From: Marivita sp. GX14005 | GTDB lineage: Bacteria; Pseudomonadota; Alphaproteobacteria; Rhodobacterales; Rhodobacteraceae | Direction of reading: 5' to 3' | Assembly: GCF_023370775.1 (NCBI RefSeq) | Contig: NZ_JAMCCQ010000001.1 | Coordinates: 1,178,001-1,242,000, forward strand | Length of the DNA stretch: 64,000 nucleotides | In this document: one piece after another, positions 1 through 7,900 of the stretch | Layout: each line of letters opens with the position of its first letter | Position numbering within the stretch: position 1 is the stretch's first letter | The notes under the pieces: generated by a model | The model's database searches: none | Seen by the model: only the letters and a program-made list of their open reading frames with translations | Told to the model about the DNA's origin: nothing | Made by a program: the position numbers and the translations under genes

Positions 1-1
1 G

Positions 2-1159
2 ATTGGTGATACCGCGCTCGATCTTTCGAACCCGCTCGTGCTTGCCGCGCTGGCGCTGATGGCCGCGGTTCTGGGGCTTCTCTTCCTGTCCGTGCTTTCA
101 GCACGCCGCGCTGCGAAACTGGCGGAACCATTGGTCTACCAACTCGCGCAGGTCGGCCAGCGCGTTCAGGCGCTCAGCGACGGGCAGGAGCGGCTTTCCG
201 GCGGACTGACGCATGTCAGCGAGGCGCAGGCGCAGAGCCAGACGGCCATGCTCCAACTGATGGAGCGCCGCTTGGCGCAGGTGCAATCGCAGATGACGGA
301 GAACCTGCAAGGGTCGGCGCGCCGCACCGCGCAATCGCTCGGCGATCTACAGCAACGGCTGCAAAGCATCGACAAGGCGCAGGACAATATCACCAAATTG
401 TCGGGCGACGTGCTATCTCTGCAAGATATCCTCTCTAACAAGCAGACCCGCGGCGCGTTCGGGGAAATCCAGCTCACCGATATCGTCAGCAAGGCATTAC
501 CGAAGGACAGCTACGATCTGCAGGCCACGCTCTCGAACGGCAAACGGGCCGATTGCCTGATTCACCTGCCCAACCCGCCGGGGCCGATCGCCATAGACAG
601 CAAATTCCCGCTCGAAGCCTATGAGCAGTTGCGCCGTTCGGAAACGGCCGAGCAGGCGACGCGCGCGGCCCAACAGCTGCGTCTTTCGCTGCGAAAACAC
701 ATCAAGGATATTTCCGAGCGGTATATCATCGAGGGTGAGACAGCGGACGGCGCACTGCTGTTCCTGCCCTCCGAAGCTGTTTATGCCGAATTGCACGCAA
801 ATTTTCGCGAGATCGTGCGAGAGGGTTTTGCGGCGCGCGTTTGGATCGTGTCGCCCACCACATGCATGGCGACGCTCAATACAATGCGCGCTATCCTGAA
901 GGACGCGCGGATGCAGGAGCAGGCCGGGGCCATCCGAAAGGAGCTTGGGTTGCTGTATGCCGATGTCGACCGTCTTGGCACACGGGTCGAGAATCTGGAT
1001 CGGCATTTCGGGCAGGCGTCCAAGGACATCGCCGAGATAAAGATCAGCGCCGACAAGGCCGGGCGCCGCGCGCGGCGGCTTGATAACTTCGATTTTGAAG
1101 AATTGGCGCAGGACGCCGGCCAGCCGGTGATGCGCCTTGCCGAAACGCCGGGGGAATGA
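2..1159 (+). CDS. rmuC: DNA recombination protein RmuC (5' end outside window)
   Basis: The frame is open from base 2, so the true start probably lies before the window; the first internal start candidate is a GTG at 38. The product begins with a hydrophobic segment (about residues 10-35 of the visible part), then a long Ala/Gln-rich coiled coil (to about residue 130). It ends in the conserved RmuC nuclease-like domain, with short motifs such as RGAFGE, AIDSKFPLEAYE, ISPTT-like VSPTTCMA and a basic tail. RmuC is a membrane-anchored protein linked in E. coli to suppressing rearrangements at inverted repeats; its biochemical activity is not established. The length of at least 385 residues fits the family. 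The identification is secure; the start is not visible. Confidence 0.93.
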   Translation: MGDTALDLSNPLVLAALALMAAVLGLLFLSVLSARRAAKLAEPLVYQLAQVGQRVQALSDGQERLSGGLTHVSEAQAQSQTAMLQLMERRLAQVQSQMTENLQGSARRTAQSLGDLQQRLQSIDKAQDNITKLSGDVLSLQDILSNKQTRGAFGEIQLTDIVSKALPKDSYDLQATLSNGKRADCLIHLPNPPGPIAIDSKFPLEAYEQLRRSETAEQATRAAQQLRLSLRKHIKDISERYIIEGETADGALLFLPSEAVYAELHANFREIVREGFAARVWIVSPTTCMATLNTMRAILKDARMQEQAGAIRKELGLLYADVDRLGTRVENLDRHFGQASKDIAEIKISADKAGRRARRLDNFDFEELAQDAGQPVMRLAETPGE

Positions 1160-1190
1160 TCGGGCATATAGGTCAGCAACCGCGCCCTTT

Positions 1191-1208
1191 TGTTTCGCAT
1201 GCGAAACA
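1191..1208. promoter_or_regulatory. 18-nt perfect palindrome between rmuC and the DUF6173 gene
   Basis: The arms TGTTTCGCA and TGCGAAACA are perfectly complementary and meet without a spacer. It lies 32 nt after the rmuC stop and about 20 nt before a CtrA-type box. No T-run follows it, so an operator for the downstream gene is as likely as an rmuC terminator. Confidence 0.5.
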
Positions 1209-1228
1209 TCGGGTCCGTTCCGGCCCTT

Positions 1229-1243
1229 TTAACCTTTCGTTAA
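1229..1243 (+). promoter_or_regulatory. CtrA-type box upstream of DUF6173 gene
   Basis: TTAA at 1229-1232, seven bases, then TTAA at 1240-1243: an exact match to the TTAA-N7-TTAA site known for the alphaproteobacterial regulator CtrA. It ends 33 nt before the start codon at 1277, a position compatible with activation at the -35 region. Binding itself is inferred. Confidence 0.55.
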
Positions 1244-1276
1244 TCTGCTTCCCCGTTCGCCACGCAGGAGCCTGAC

Positions 1277-1735
1277 ATGAACGACGATATCAGAACGACA
1301 GCGGAATATGCCGAAACGGATGCTTTGCCCCGCAAATACGATGCGCATACGTCCGATGACGCGTCGACGCGCGCGGCGGCAAGCGCCGATTGCGTGACCG
1401 AGAAGCCGGCCGCGCGCAAGAGCCCGGCAGAATGGGCGCATGAGAGGCTGATCCTTTATATCAAGAATTTCGAGGAGGCGCTGGACAACGAACACGAGGT
1501 CGCGATGGGATTTGCCGGCAATGAGACAGGCGTGCTCCGGATCGAAGGGCTAGGCTTCTTCGATCCGGATATCGTCACCTTCTACGGCACCGATTCGAAG
1601 GGACGGCGGATGCAGCTTATTCAGCATGTGTCTCAACTCAACGTCGCCCTGCGCGCCTTGCCGAAACCAGAGACAAAGGCGGAGCCGCGCCGGATCGGGT
1701 TCGAATTGGCGGCGAAACTTGAACAAGCCGGTTAG
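1277..1735 (+). CDS. DUF6173 family protein
   Basis: A 152-residue soluble protein with no signal peptide or membrane segment. The first 50 residues are low in order and rich in Ala, Asp and charged residues. The conserved part starts near PAEWAHERLILYIKNFEEAL and continues through VAMGFAGNE, ITFYG-like VTFYGTD and QLIQHVSQLNVALRALP, which I recognise as the DUF6173 family of rhodobacteria. Its function is unknown. The start ATG has a GGAG-type site (CAGGAGCCTGAC) just upstream. The CtrA-like box 33 nt upstream is the only hint of regulation and could tie the gene to the cell-cycle or motility programme. Confidence 0.75.
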   Translation: MNDDIRTTAEYAETDALPRKYDAHTSDDASTRAAASADCVTEKPAARKSPAEWAHERLILYIKNFEEALDNEHEVAMGFAGNETGVLRIEGLGFFDPDIVTFYGTDSKGRRMQLIQHVSQLNVALRALPKPETKAEPRRIGFELAAKLEQAG

Positions 1736-1821
1736 GCGCGACAGATCGCACTCTATGCAGGCGTGACAGCGGCTGGCAAATCAGGTAGCGACAGGGCAAC
1801 TCAGGTTAGGGATTGTTTGAA

Positions 1822-1956
1822 ATGGCTGAACACAAGCACGGTTCCATGGATATCACGGAGCAGGAAAAGACCTTCGAAGGCTTTATCAAGGTCGCAACAC
1901 GCGTCGCGATCGCCTCGATTGCGGTTCTTATTTTCCTCGCGATCTTCAATTCCTGA
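1822..1956 (+). CDS. aa3-type cytochrome c oxidase subunit IV (44 aa)
   Basis: A very short gene of 45 codons. The product begins [20 protein letters not shown], followed by one hydrophobic helix (about residues 24-42, [13 protein letters not shown]). This pattern, a polar His/Glu-rich head with the MDI...EKTF.GF signature plus a single C-terminal helix, is that of the small bacterial aa3 oxidase subunit IV, which in Paracoccus and Rhodobacter packs against the catalytic subunits in the cytoplasmic membrane. The large oxidase subunits are not in this window, so it stands alone, as it often does in this group. No strong ribosome site is obvious. Confidence 0.8.
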   Translation: MAEHKHGSMDITEQEKTFEGFIKVATRVAIASIAVLIFLAIFNS

Positions 1957-1977
1957 TCGCCGGCCAGCGTGACCGTG

Positions 1978-2604
1978 ATGACTTCGCTTTGGCGTCTCTG
2001 CGCCGGGATGGCGCTGACGATTCTTGTCGGCTGCGGGGCGGGCGCGGATCTGCGCCCCGACGCGCCGCTCGAAGTGATCAGCAGCGCGTCCTACCGCCAT
2101 GACGGGCCGCCGGCGCTCACGCTTTATACGATGATCAACAACCGTTCGGAGGCGGGGGCGCATACGAGCCTGATGATCAATGCCTCCCAACGGATCATCT
2201 TCGATCCGGCGGGATCGGTCAGGCTCAGTTCGGTGCCCGAGCGCGATGACGTGCTTTACGGTGTGACGCCCGAGGTTGCGGATTTCTACGCTCGGGCGCA
2301 TGCACGAAAGACGTATCGTGTGGCGATCCAGCGTATCGAGGTGCCGGCGGACGTGGCGGAGCGCGCCATGCAGCTCGCCATTGGGAACGGGCCGGTCGGC
2401 TCTGCCAGATGCGCGCAGAGCACGGCGGCTCTCTTGCGGCAATTGCCAGGCTTCGAAAGCATCGGCGCGACCTGGTTTCCGAAAAGCCTCATGCGCGATT
2501 TCGGGGCTTTGCCGGGCGTTGAAACCCGCGTTCTGGTCGAGAATGATGACGACGACAAAACCGTCGCCATCGCTGCCTATGAGAACAAGGTCGCCGCGCG
2601 ATAA
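1978..2604 (+). CDS. putative lipoprotein, unknown function
   Basis: A 208-residue exported protein if read from the ATG at 1978; GTG codons at 1969 and 1975 are alternatives. The N-terminus is a classical lipoprotein signal: basic start (SLWR), hydrophobic core, and lipobox LVGC near residue 18, so the Cys would be acylated and the protein anchored to a membrane. The rest has no domain I can name; it is rich in polar residues and contains one further Cys (SARCAQS). It follows the oxidase subunit by 21 nt and converges on azlD with only 3 nt between stop codons, so there is no room for a separate terminator. Confidence 0.6.
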   Translation: MTSLWRLCAGMALTILVGCGAGADLRPDAPLEVISSASYRHDGPPALTLYTMINNRSEAGAHTSLMINASQRIIFDPAGSVRLSSVPERDDVLYGVTPEVADFYARAHARKTYRVAIQRIEVPADVAERAMQLAIGNGPVGSARCAQSTAALLRQLPGFESIGATWFPKSLMRDFGALPGVETRVLVENDDDDKTVAIAAYENKVAAR

Positions 2605-2607
2605 GCG

Positions 2608-2931
2608 TTAGATCAGCGCGTTCAGTCCGATCAGCACGGCAGCCCCGATAACCATGGCCGCAAGGACGTTTTTGGTGAAATAGCCCACCGCAAAGGTCGC
2701 CACCGCGGCAGCGAGCCGGGGCGCATCCGGTGCACCTTGGGTCGCGGCGGGCCATACCACCAGCGGTGCAATGAGCGCCGGGATGACGGCGACGGCGGTG
2801 TAGCGCAGATGCCTGAGCAGCCAGGGTGGCAGATCGCGATTCCCAACGATGCCGAGAAACACGAAGCGCAGCCCGAAACTGCCCGCACCGAGCGCGAGAA
2901 TGATGAGCCAGAGCTGGGCCGTATCGGTCAT
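2608..2931 (-). CDS. azlD: AzlD family branched-chain amino acid transport protein
   Basis: A 107-residue integral membrane protein with about four hydrophobic segments and the AzlD-type sequence RFVFLGI...PPWLLRHLRYTAVAVIPAL...GYFTKNVLAAM. AzlD is the small partner of AzlC; together they form an exporter for branched-chain amino acids or their analogues. The ATG at 2931 overlaps the azlC stop in an ATGA arrangement, indicating translational coupling. An in-frame extension further upstream exists, but it would lie wholly inside azlC and lacks the family sequence, so it was not used. Confidence 0.9.
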   Translation of the reverse strand: MTDTAQLWLIILALGAGSFGLRFVFLGIVGNRDLPPWLLRHLRYTAVAVIPALIAPLVVWPAATQGAPDAPRLAAAVATFAVGYFTKNVLAAMVIGAAVLIGLNALI

Positions 2932-3635
2932 GGCTCCAGCCCCAGCGCAACTTCGGCCCGCGCGCCGGCAACCATGCCACCGACGGCGCCGATCATCAGC
3001 CCGAGGTTGAACGGAAGCCACGCGAAGCCGAGCGCGAGGATGACCGCAACCAGCGCCGCGATGCGATGCGCCGGAGTGCGCAGCATCGGGCCGATCATCG
3101 CGAGAAAGGCGATGGGCAATGCGAAATCGAGGCCGAGACCGGCCGGGATGCCTTCGCCAATCAGAGCTCCGGCCAGCGTCGCGAAATACCAAGGCGGGCA
3201 GATCGGGGTGAGAACGCCGAGAAAGTAGCGAAACTTGTCTTCAACCGGTTGCGCCGGACGCGTTTCATAGTCGATCATCGCGGTCGCATAGGTTTGATCG
3301 ACGAGGAAATAGGCAACAATGGCGCGTTTCCAGAAGGGCAAGGCGCCCAGATGCGGCGTGATGGATGCCGAATACATCGCCATCCGCAGGTTCACCGCCA
3401 GTGCAGAGGCGATGATGACGATGGTCGGGGCGTTTTCCGTCAGCAGTTGCAGGGCGGTAAATTGCGCCGCTCCCGCGATCACGACGATGGAGAAGGCAAG
3501 TGTCTCATAAATTTCGAGCCCGGCCTCGGTGCCGACGACACCGAACAGCATCCCGAAGGGAATGATCACCGCGAGAAACGGAACACCGTCGCGGAAGCCG
3601 CGCCAGTAGCTTGACTTTATGCCGACGCCCGCCAT
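2928..3635 (-). CDS. azlC: AzlC family ABC-independent amino acid exporter subunit
   Basis: A 235-residue polytopic membrane protein. The family start SYWRGFRDGVPFLAVIIPFGMLFG is followed by hydrophobic helices and the signatures AGAAQFTALQLL, NLRMAMYSAS and YFLVDQTYA, which identify AzlC. It forms the large subunit of the AzlCD branched-chain amino acid exporter in the cytoplasmic membrane. Start chosen at 3635 because homology begins a few residues later; a start 48 nt upstream is also possible. It is transcribed away from fdhD, with 61 nt between the two start codons, so both promoters must sit in that short gap. Confidence 0.92.
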   Translation of the reverse strand: MAGVGIKSSYWRGFRDGVPFLAVIIPFGMLFGVVGTEAGLEIYETLAFSIVVIAGAAQFTALQLLTENAPTIVIIASALAVNLRMAMYSASITPHLGALPFWKRAIVAYFLVDQTYATAMIDYETRPAQPVEDKFRYFLGVLTPICPPWYFATLAGALIGEGIPAGLGLDFALPIAFLAMIGPMLRTPAHRIAALVAVILALGFAWLPFNLGLMIGAVGGMVAGARAEVALGLEP

Positions 3636-3696
3636 CACTCTCCCCTGTTGGCTTTCGCCGCAACGGGGTATCCTCTGCCGCAAGGAGTTGCAATCT

Positions 3697-4575
3697 ATGT
3701 CGAATGAGGCTCAGACGGACTACATCATCGCGCCCGATCCGCAGGCCGCGCGGCTGACACGGTCGGTCTCTGGCGTGGATCACACCGGCAGCGAGGTCGA
3801 GGCACGGGTGGTCGAGGAACGCCCGCTGACGATTTTCCTCAATGCGCAGGAGATCGTGACGGCGATGACAATCGGCGATTTTCCCGAATATCTGGCAATC
3901 GGGTTCCTGCGCAATCAGGGCATGTTGCAATCTGATGATGTGATCACGCGCGTCGATTACGACGAGGATCTGGAAACCGTCGTCGTTCGAACGGAGCGCC
4001 AGACGAGTTATGAGGAGAAGGTCAAGAAGAAGACGCGCACGAGCGGATGCGCCGTCGGCACCGTGTTCGGCGACATGATGGAGGGGTTGGATCGTGTCAC
4101 TTTGCCGCGAGCGGAGGTGCGAACCTCTTGGCTCTACACACTGGCGAACAAGATCAACACCACGCCGTCGCTCTACCTCGAAGCGGGGGCGATACATGGA
4201 ACGGTGTTGTGCTGCCGTGACCGACCCCTTGTCTATATGGAGGATGTCGGGCGCCACAACGCGGTGGACAAGATCGCCGGATGGATGTTTCGCGAAGGCG
4301 TTTCTGCGGAGGACAAGCTCCTTTACACTACGGGCCGGCTGACATCTGAAATGGTGATCAAGACCGCGCTGATGGGTATCCCGGTTCTCGCATCGCGCTC
4401 GGGCTTCACGGCCTGGGGGGTGGAGATCGCGCGGCAGGTCGGTCTGACCTGTATCGGCCGGATGCGTGGCAAGCGGTTCCTGTGCTTGTCGGGCGCGGAT
4501 CGAGTGCTGCGCGATATGGACCCGGAGGCGGTTCCGGAGGAGAGCAAGAAGCATCGGCGCAAGAGCGCGGTTTAG
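3697..4575 (+). CDS. fdhD: formate dehydrogenase accessory sulfurtransferase FdhD
   Basis: A 292-residue cytosolic protein. The sequence ERPLTIFLNAQEIVTAMTIG, LAIGFLRNQGML, the Cys-containing loop TSGCAVG, CCRDRPLVYMEDVGRHNAVDKI and TTGRLTSEMVIKTALMGIPVLASRSG are diagnostic of FdhD. FdhD takes sulfur from the IscS desulfurase and delivers it to the bis-MGD molybdenum cofactor of formate dehydrogenase. Only one Cys of the CxxC loop of the E. coli protein is kept (GCAVG), a common variant. The start at 3697 follows AAGGAG. It heads an operon with mobA, mobB and moeA, all in molybdenum cofactor maturation; no formate dehydrogenase genes are in view. Confidence 0.95.
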   Translation: MSNEAQTDYIIAPDPQAARLTRSVSGVDHTGSEVEARVVEERPLTIFLNAQEIVTAMTIGDFPEYLAIGFLRNQGMLQSDDVITRVDYDEDLETVVVRTERQTSYEEKVKKKTRTSGCAVGTVFGDMMEGLDRVTLPRAEVRTSWLYTLANKINTTPSLYLEAGAIHGTVLCCRDRPLVYMEDVGRHNAVDKIAGWMFREGVSAEDKLLYTTGRLTSEMVIKTALMGIPVLASRSGFTAWGVEIARQVGLTCIGRMRGKRFLCLSGADRVLRDMDPEAVPEESKKHRRKSAV

Positions 4576-4614
4576 CGAAAAAAGCGGCGTTCGCGCCGCA
4601 TGATGGGGGCGGTG

Positions 4615-5247
4615 ATGGAAAAACCTCTGGGCGTGATCCTGGCGGGCGGTCAGGCAAGGCGCATGGGCGGGGGCGACAAGGGCTTGCTCGAACTTGGCGG
4701 TCGGCCCCTGATGGCGCGGGTGATCGAACGGCTGGAGCCGCAGGTGCGCAAGCTCGCGATCAATGCCAATGGCGATCCAGCCAGGTTCGCTGCGTTCGAC
4801 CTGCCGGTTCTACCCGACAGCGTGGCGGGCTTTCCCGGCCCTCTGGCCGGGGTTCTGGCCGGGCTTGATTGGGCGGCAGGCGAGGGGGCGGACGTGATCG
4901 TTACGGTCGCCGCCGATACGCCCTTCTTTCCTGCGGATTTGGCCGATTTTCTTGTGCGAGCGGCGGAGGGTATGGACCATCCCCTTGTTCTGGCGGCGAC
5001 GCCACGCGGCAATGAAGCAACGAAATCGATGAGCCGTTCCGGGTTGGTGCGGCATCCAACCTTTGGTCTCTGGCCCGTCGCGCTGCGCGAGGATCTGCGA
5101 GAGACGCTCGAGGCTGGTGTGAGCAAGGTGGTTGTCTGGACCGAACGGCACGGGGGCCGTGAAGCGGTGTTCGGCAGGCGCGGGGGCGATCCATTCTTCA
5201 ACGTCAACACGCCAGAGGATCTCGAAACCGCGCGGAGCATGTTATGA
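4615..5247 (+). CDS. mobA: molybdenum cofactor guanylyltransferase MobA
   Basis: A 210-residue nucleotidyltransferase with the signature loop ILAGGQARRMGGGDKGLLEL at the N-terminus, DLPVLPD and GPLAGVLAGL in the middle, TVAADTPFFP (metal and GTP binding) and the C-terminal FFNVNTPEDL. MobA joins GMP from GTP to Mo-molybdopterin to make the guanine dinucleotide cofactor. The start at 4615 is preferred over ATGs at 4600 and 4603 because a purine-rich GGGGGC precedes it. Its stop overlaps mobB as ATGA. Confidence 0.95.
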   Translation: MEKPLGVILAGGQARRMGGGDKGLLELGGRPLMARVIERLEPQVRKLAINANGDPARFAAFDLPVLPDSVAGFPGPLAGVLAGLDWAAGEGADVIVTVAADTPFFPADLADFLVRAAEGMDHPLVLAATPRGNEATKSMSRSGLVRHPTFGLWPVALREDLRETLEAGVSKVVVWTERHGGREAVFGRRGGDPFFNVNTPEDLETARSML

Positions 5248-5735
5248 GGCTTTACGGGGTGACGGGTTGGAAGAACTCCGGCAAGACCGGATTGATGGAG
5301 CGGCTCGTGACGGAGATCACCGGGCGCGGCTACCGCGTTTCGACCGTCAAGCATGCGCATCACACTTTCGATATCGATCAGCCGGGGCGAGACAGCCATC
5401 GCCACCGGGTTGCGGGCGCGACCGAAGTGATGCTCGCCTCAAGCAATCGTTTCGCGTTGATGCACGAGCTGCGCGATGTGCCCGAGCCGAGCCTGGAGGA
5501 GTTGCTGGGTCGGATGCAGCCGGTCGATCTGGTGTTGATCGAGGGCTACAAGCGCGATCGTCATCCGAAGATCGAGGCACACAGGGCGGATACAGGCAAT
5601 GGCCTGATCGCGCCCGGCGATACGACGATCCGCGCGGTCGCGAGCGATGTTTCCCTCGATCTGGACCGGCCGGTTTTCGATCTTGACGACACTGCGCGCA
5701 TTGCCGATTTCGTCCTCGCCGAGGTGGGGCTTTGA
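5244..5735 (+). CDS. mobB: molybdopterin-guanine dinucleotide biosynthesis protein MobB
   Basis: A 163-residue P-loop GTPase-like protein: Walker A GWKNSGKTGLM at residues 7-17, then KHAHHTFDIDQPGRDSHRHRVAGA and VLIEGYKRD, both typical of MobB. It binds GTP and is thought to support MobA in cofactor synthesis. It overlaps mobA upstream and moeA downstream by 4 nt each (ATGA), so the three are translationally coupled. Confidence 0.95.
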   Translation: MRLYGVTGWKNSGKTGLMERLVTEITGRGYRVSTVKHAHHTFDIDQPGRDSHRHRVAGATEVMLASSNRFALMHELRDVPEPSLEELLGRMQPVDLVLIEGYKRDRHPKIEAHRADTGNGLIAPGDTTIRAVASDVSLDLDRPVFDLDDTARIADFVLAEVGL

Positions 5736-7843
5736 CCAGGTTCGACAGCTATACCGTGGTGGACTGGTCGGCAGGGCTCAGAGCGCCCGCGCGCCCGTCG
5801 CCGAATGCGATCTGGATCGGTTCCGTGCAGGACGGGGTTGAGCAGGAACCTGTCTATTTGCGCACTCGTATCGAGGCCGAGGCATGGCTGAGCGCCTTTA
5901 TCGAGCGCGAGGAACAGGCTGGCCGCCGCGCGTTGATCGGGTTCGACTTTCCCTTCGGCTATCCGCAGGGATTCGTGCGCGCCGTGACCGGATCTGACGA
6001 TCCGCTGGTTTTCTGGGATTGGCTCGGCGAACGGATCGAGGACGACGCGGAGGGGCGCAACAATCGCTTCGATGTGGCCGAAACCCTCAATGCCATGTTC
6101 ACTGGCCCGGGGCCGTTCTGGGGCAAGCCGAACGAGGCACTGTGGCCGGAGATTCCCTATCGCAAGGCCGGTATTGCCTTTGATCGGGTTCCCGAACGGC
6201 GCCAGGCCGATTTGCGCGCGCAGGCGTCTTCGAGTTGTTTCCAGCTCTTTTTTAACCCCACCGTGGGTAGTCAGGCACTGATGGGGCTGCCCATGCTGTC
6301 CCGGTTGCGCCGCCGGGCGGGCGTGAAGGTCTGGCCGTTCGAGCGAATCGAGGATGCGCAGACGGTTTTCATTGAGATATGGCCCGGGCTGATCGAAGGG
6401 GCGGTCAAGGACGACGGTGATCCGATCCGTGATCGGGCGCAGGTGCGTTTGCTGTCGCGGGCTCTGGCGCATGTGGGGGAGGGGGAACTCCGTGCGATGT
6501 TGGACGATGTTCCCGATGGCGTGCGGCAGGAGGGGTGGATCCTTGGGGCGGGGCATGAGGCGCATCTCATGACCGCTGCGCGCCTGCCCGATTTGATGCC
6601 GCCCCCCCTGCGAAACGACTGCTTCGCGCTGCCGGCCGGGGTGGATTGGACGCCTGTGGACGATGCGCTCGCCATGCTGCGCGATCGGATGCGCCCGGTG
6701 GTCAAACCGCAAAGCGTTCCGCTTTTCGAAGCCGCCGGGCGTGTGCTGGCCACCGATCTGATCGCCTTGCGCTCCAACCCGTCGCATCCCAACACGGCGG
6801 TGGATGGCTACGGGTTCGGGGCGTCGGACATCGGCGACGGGCCGCAGATCCTGCCGCTCGTGCAGGGCCGTGCGGCAGCGGGTGCGCCGTTTGTCGGCGA
6901 ATTGCCGCCCGGCCATGCGGTGCGTGTCTTGACCGGAGCGGATCTGCCGCAAGGGGTGGATACGGTCGTTCTGGACGAGGATGTTTCCGTCGGCGAGGGG
7001 CGCATCGCGTTTCACGGGCCGCTGAAACGCGGTGCGAACACCAGAAAGGCCGGCGAAGACGTCCCTGCCGGCGATGTCGCGCTGTCTGCGGGGCGTATCC
7101 TGACGCCTGCGGATTTGGCGCTCGCGGCGGCTGTCGGGCATGGTATCCTGCCGGTGTTCGAAAGGCTACGGGTTGCGATCCTGTCGACCGGGGACGAGAT
7201 CGCGGAGCCCGGAACGCCTGCCGGGACGGGGCAGATCTATGACGCGAACCGGCCCATGCTTCTTTCATTGTGCCGGGATTTCGGTTTCGACACCGTCGAT
7301 ATGGGATGCGCGCGCGATGACCGGGAGATTGTTCGTCGCGCCTTGGAGCGCGCTGCGACGCAAGCCGATGTGATCCTGACTTCTGGTGGGGCATCAGCAG
7401 GGGACGAAGATCATCTGTCCGCCTTGCTTCGAGAGAGCGGCGCGATGCAGGAATGGCGCATCGCGCTCAAGCCGGGGCGTCCGCTGGCGCTTGGCATGTG
7501 GGATGGCACGCCGGTTTTCGGATTGCCGGGCAACCCTGTTGCCGCGCTGGTCTGCACGTTGATCTTCGCCCGCCCGGCGATGTGGGCGCTCGCCGGTGCC
7601 GGCTGGCGCGAGCCGCAGGGGTTCGACGTGCCGGCGGGCTTCGAGAAGCGAAAGAAACCGGGCCGGCGCGAATATCTGCGCGCGCGGATTCGGAACGGCC
7701 GGGCGGAGGTGTTCAAATCGGAAGGATCAGGGCGGATCAGCGGATTGAGCTGGGCGGAGGGGCTTGTCGAACTGCCTGACGGGGAGGCGCATGTCTCGCC
7801 CGGCGTTCCAGTGCGTTACATTCCCTTCGGATCGTTCTTCTAG
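5732..7843 (+). CDS. moeA: MoeA molybdopterin molybdotransferase with an N-terminal RNase H-fold-like domain
   Basis: A 703-residue protein, almost twice the usual MoeA length of about 400. From about residue 305 it is an ordinary MoeA, with NTAVDGYGFG, the SGGASAGDEDH motif and LPGNPVAAL. This part inserts molybdate into adenylylated molybdopterin. The first 300 residues are a separate domain with VVDWSAG near residue 10, IGFDFPFGYP near 70, FWGKPNE near 130 and FIEIWPGL near 214. The spaced Asp, Asp and Glu at the ends of predicted strands resemble DUF429-type predicted nucleases of RNase H fold; this is my inference from motifs. No stop or frameshift separates the two parts. It is the last gene of the fdhD-mobAB operon. 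MoeA identity is firm; the function of the N-terminal domain is unknown. Confidence 0.9.
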   Translation: MTRFDSYTVVDWSAGLRAPARPSPNAIWIGSVQDGVEQEPVYLRTRIEAEAWLSAFIEREEQAGRRALIGFDFPFGYPQGFVRAVTGSDDPLVFWDWLGERIEDDAEGRNNRFDVAETLNAMFTGPGPFWGKPNEALWPEIPYRKAGIAFDRVPERRQADLRAQASSSCFQLFFNPTVGSQALMGLPMLSRLRRRAGVKVWPFERIEDAQTVFIEIWPGLIEGAVKDDGDPIRDRAQVRLLSRALAHVGEGELRAMLDDVPDGVRQEGWILGAGHEAHLMTAARLPDLMPPPLRNDCFALPAGVDWTPVDDALAMLRDRMRPVVKPQSVPLFEAAGRVLATDLIALRSNPSHPNTAVDGYGFGASDIGDGPQILPLVQGRAAAGAPFVGELPPGHAVRVLTGADLPQGVDTVVLDEDVSVGEGRIAFHGPLKRGANTRKAGEDVPAGDVALSAGRILTPADLALAAAVGHGILPVFERLRVAILSTGDEIAEPGTPAGTGQIYDANRPMLLSLCRDFGFDTVDMGCARDDREIVRRALERAATQADVILTSGGASAGDEDHLSALLRESGAMQEWRIALKPGRPLALGMWDGTPVFGLPGNPVAALVCTLIFARPAMWALAGAGWREPQGFDVPAGFEKRKKPGRREYLRARIRNGRAEVFKSEGSGRISGLSWAEGLVELPDGEAHVSPGVPVRYIPFGSFF

Positions 7844-7852
7844 CGCGGGCTT

Positions 7853-7893
7853 GGATGCGTCGACGCATCCAGTGTTTCCGTCAACGGAAACAC
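7853..7893. repeat. paired palindromes, copy 1 (between convergent genes)
   Basis: Bases 7853-7870 form an 18-nt perfect palindrome centred on GTCGAC. One base later, 7872-7893 form a hairpin with 9-bp arms GTGTTTCCG/CGGAAACAC and loop TCAA. It sits between moeA and the convergent gene ending at 7901, so it may stop transcription from both sides, although no T-run is present. A structurally matching pair occurs at 43586-43630. Confidence 0.65.
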
Positions 7894-7900
7894 CCCGGCT

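Noticed and set aside
5561-7141. 526-codon open frame antisense to moeA
   Set aside because: Shadow of a high-GC coding region; the sequence is His/Arg/Gln-rich without recognisable domains.
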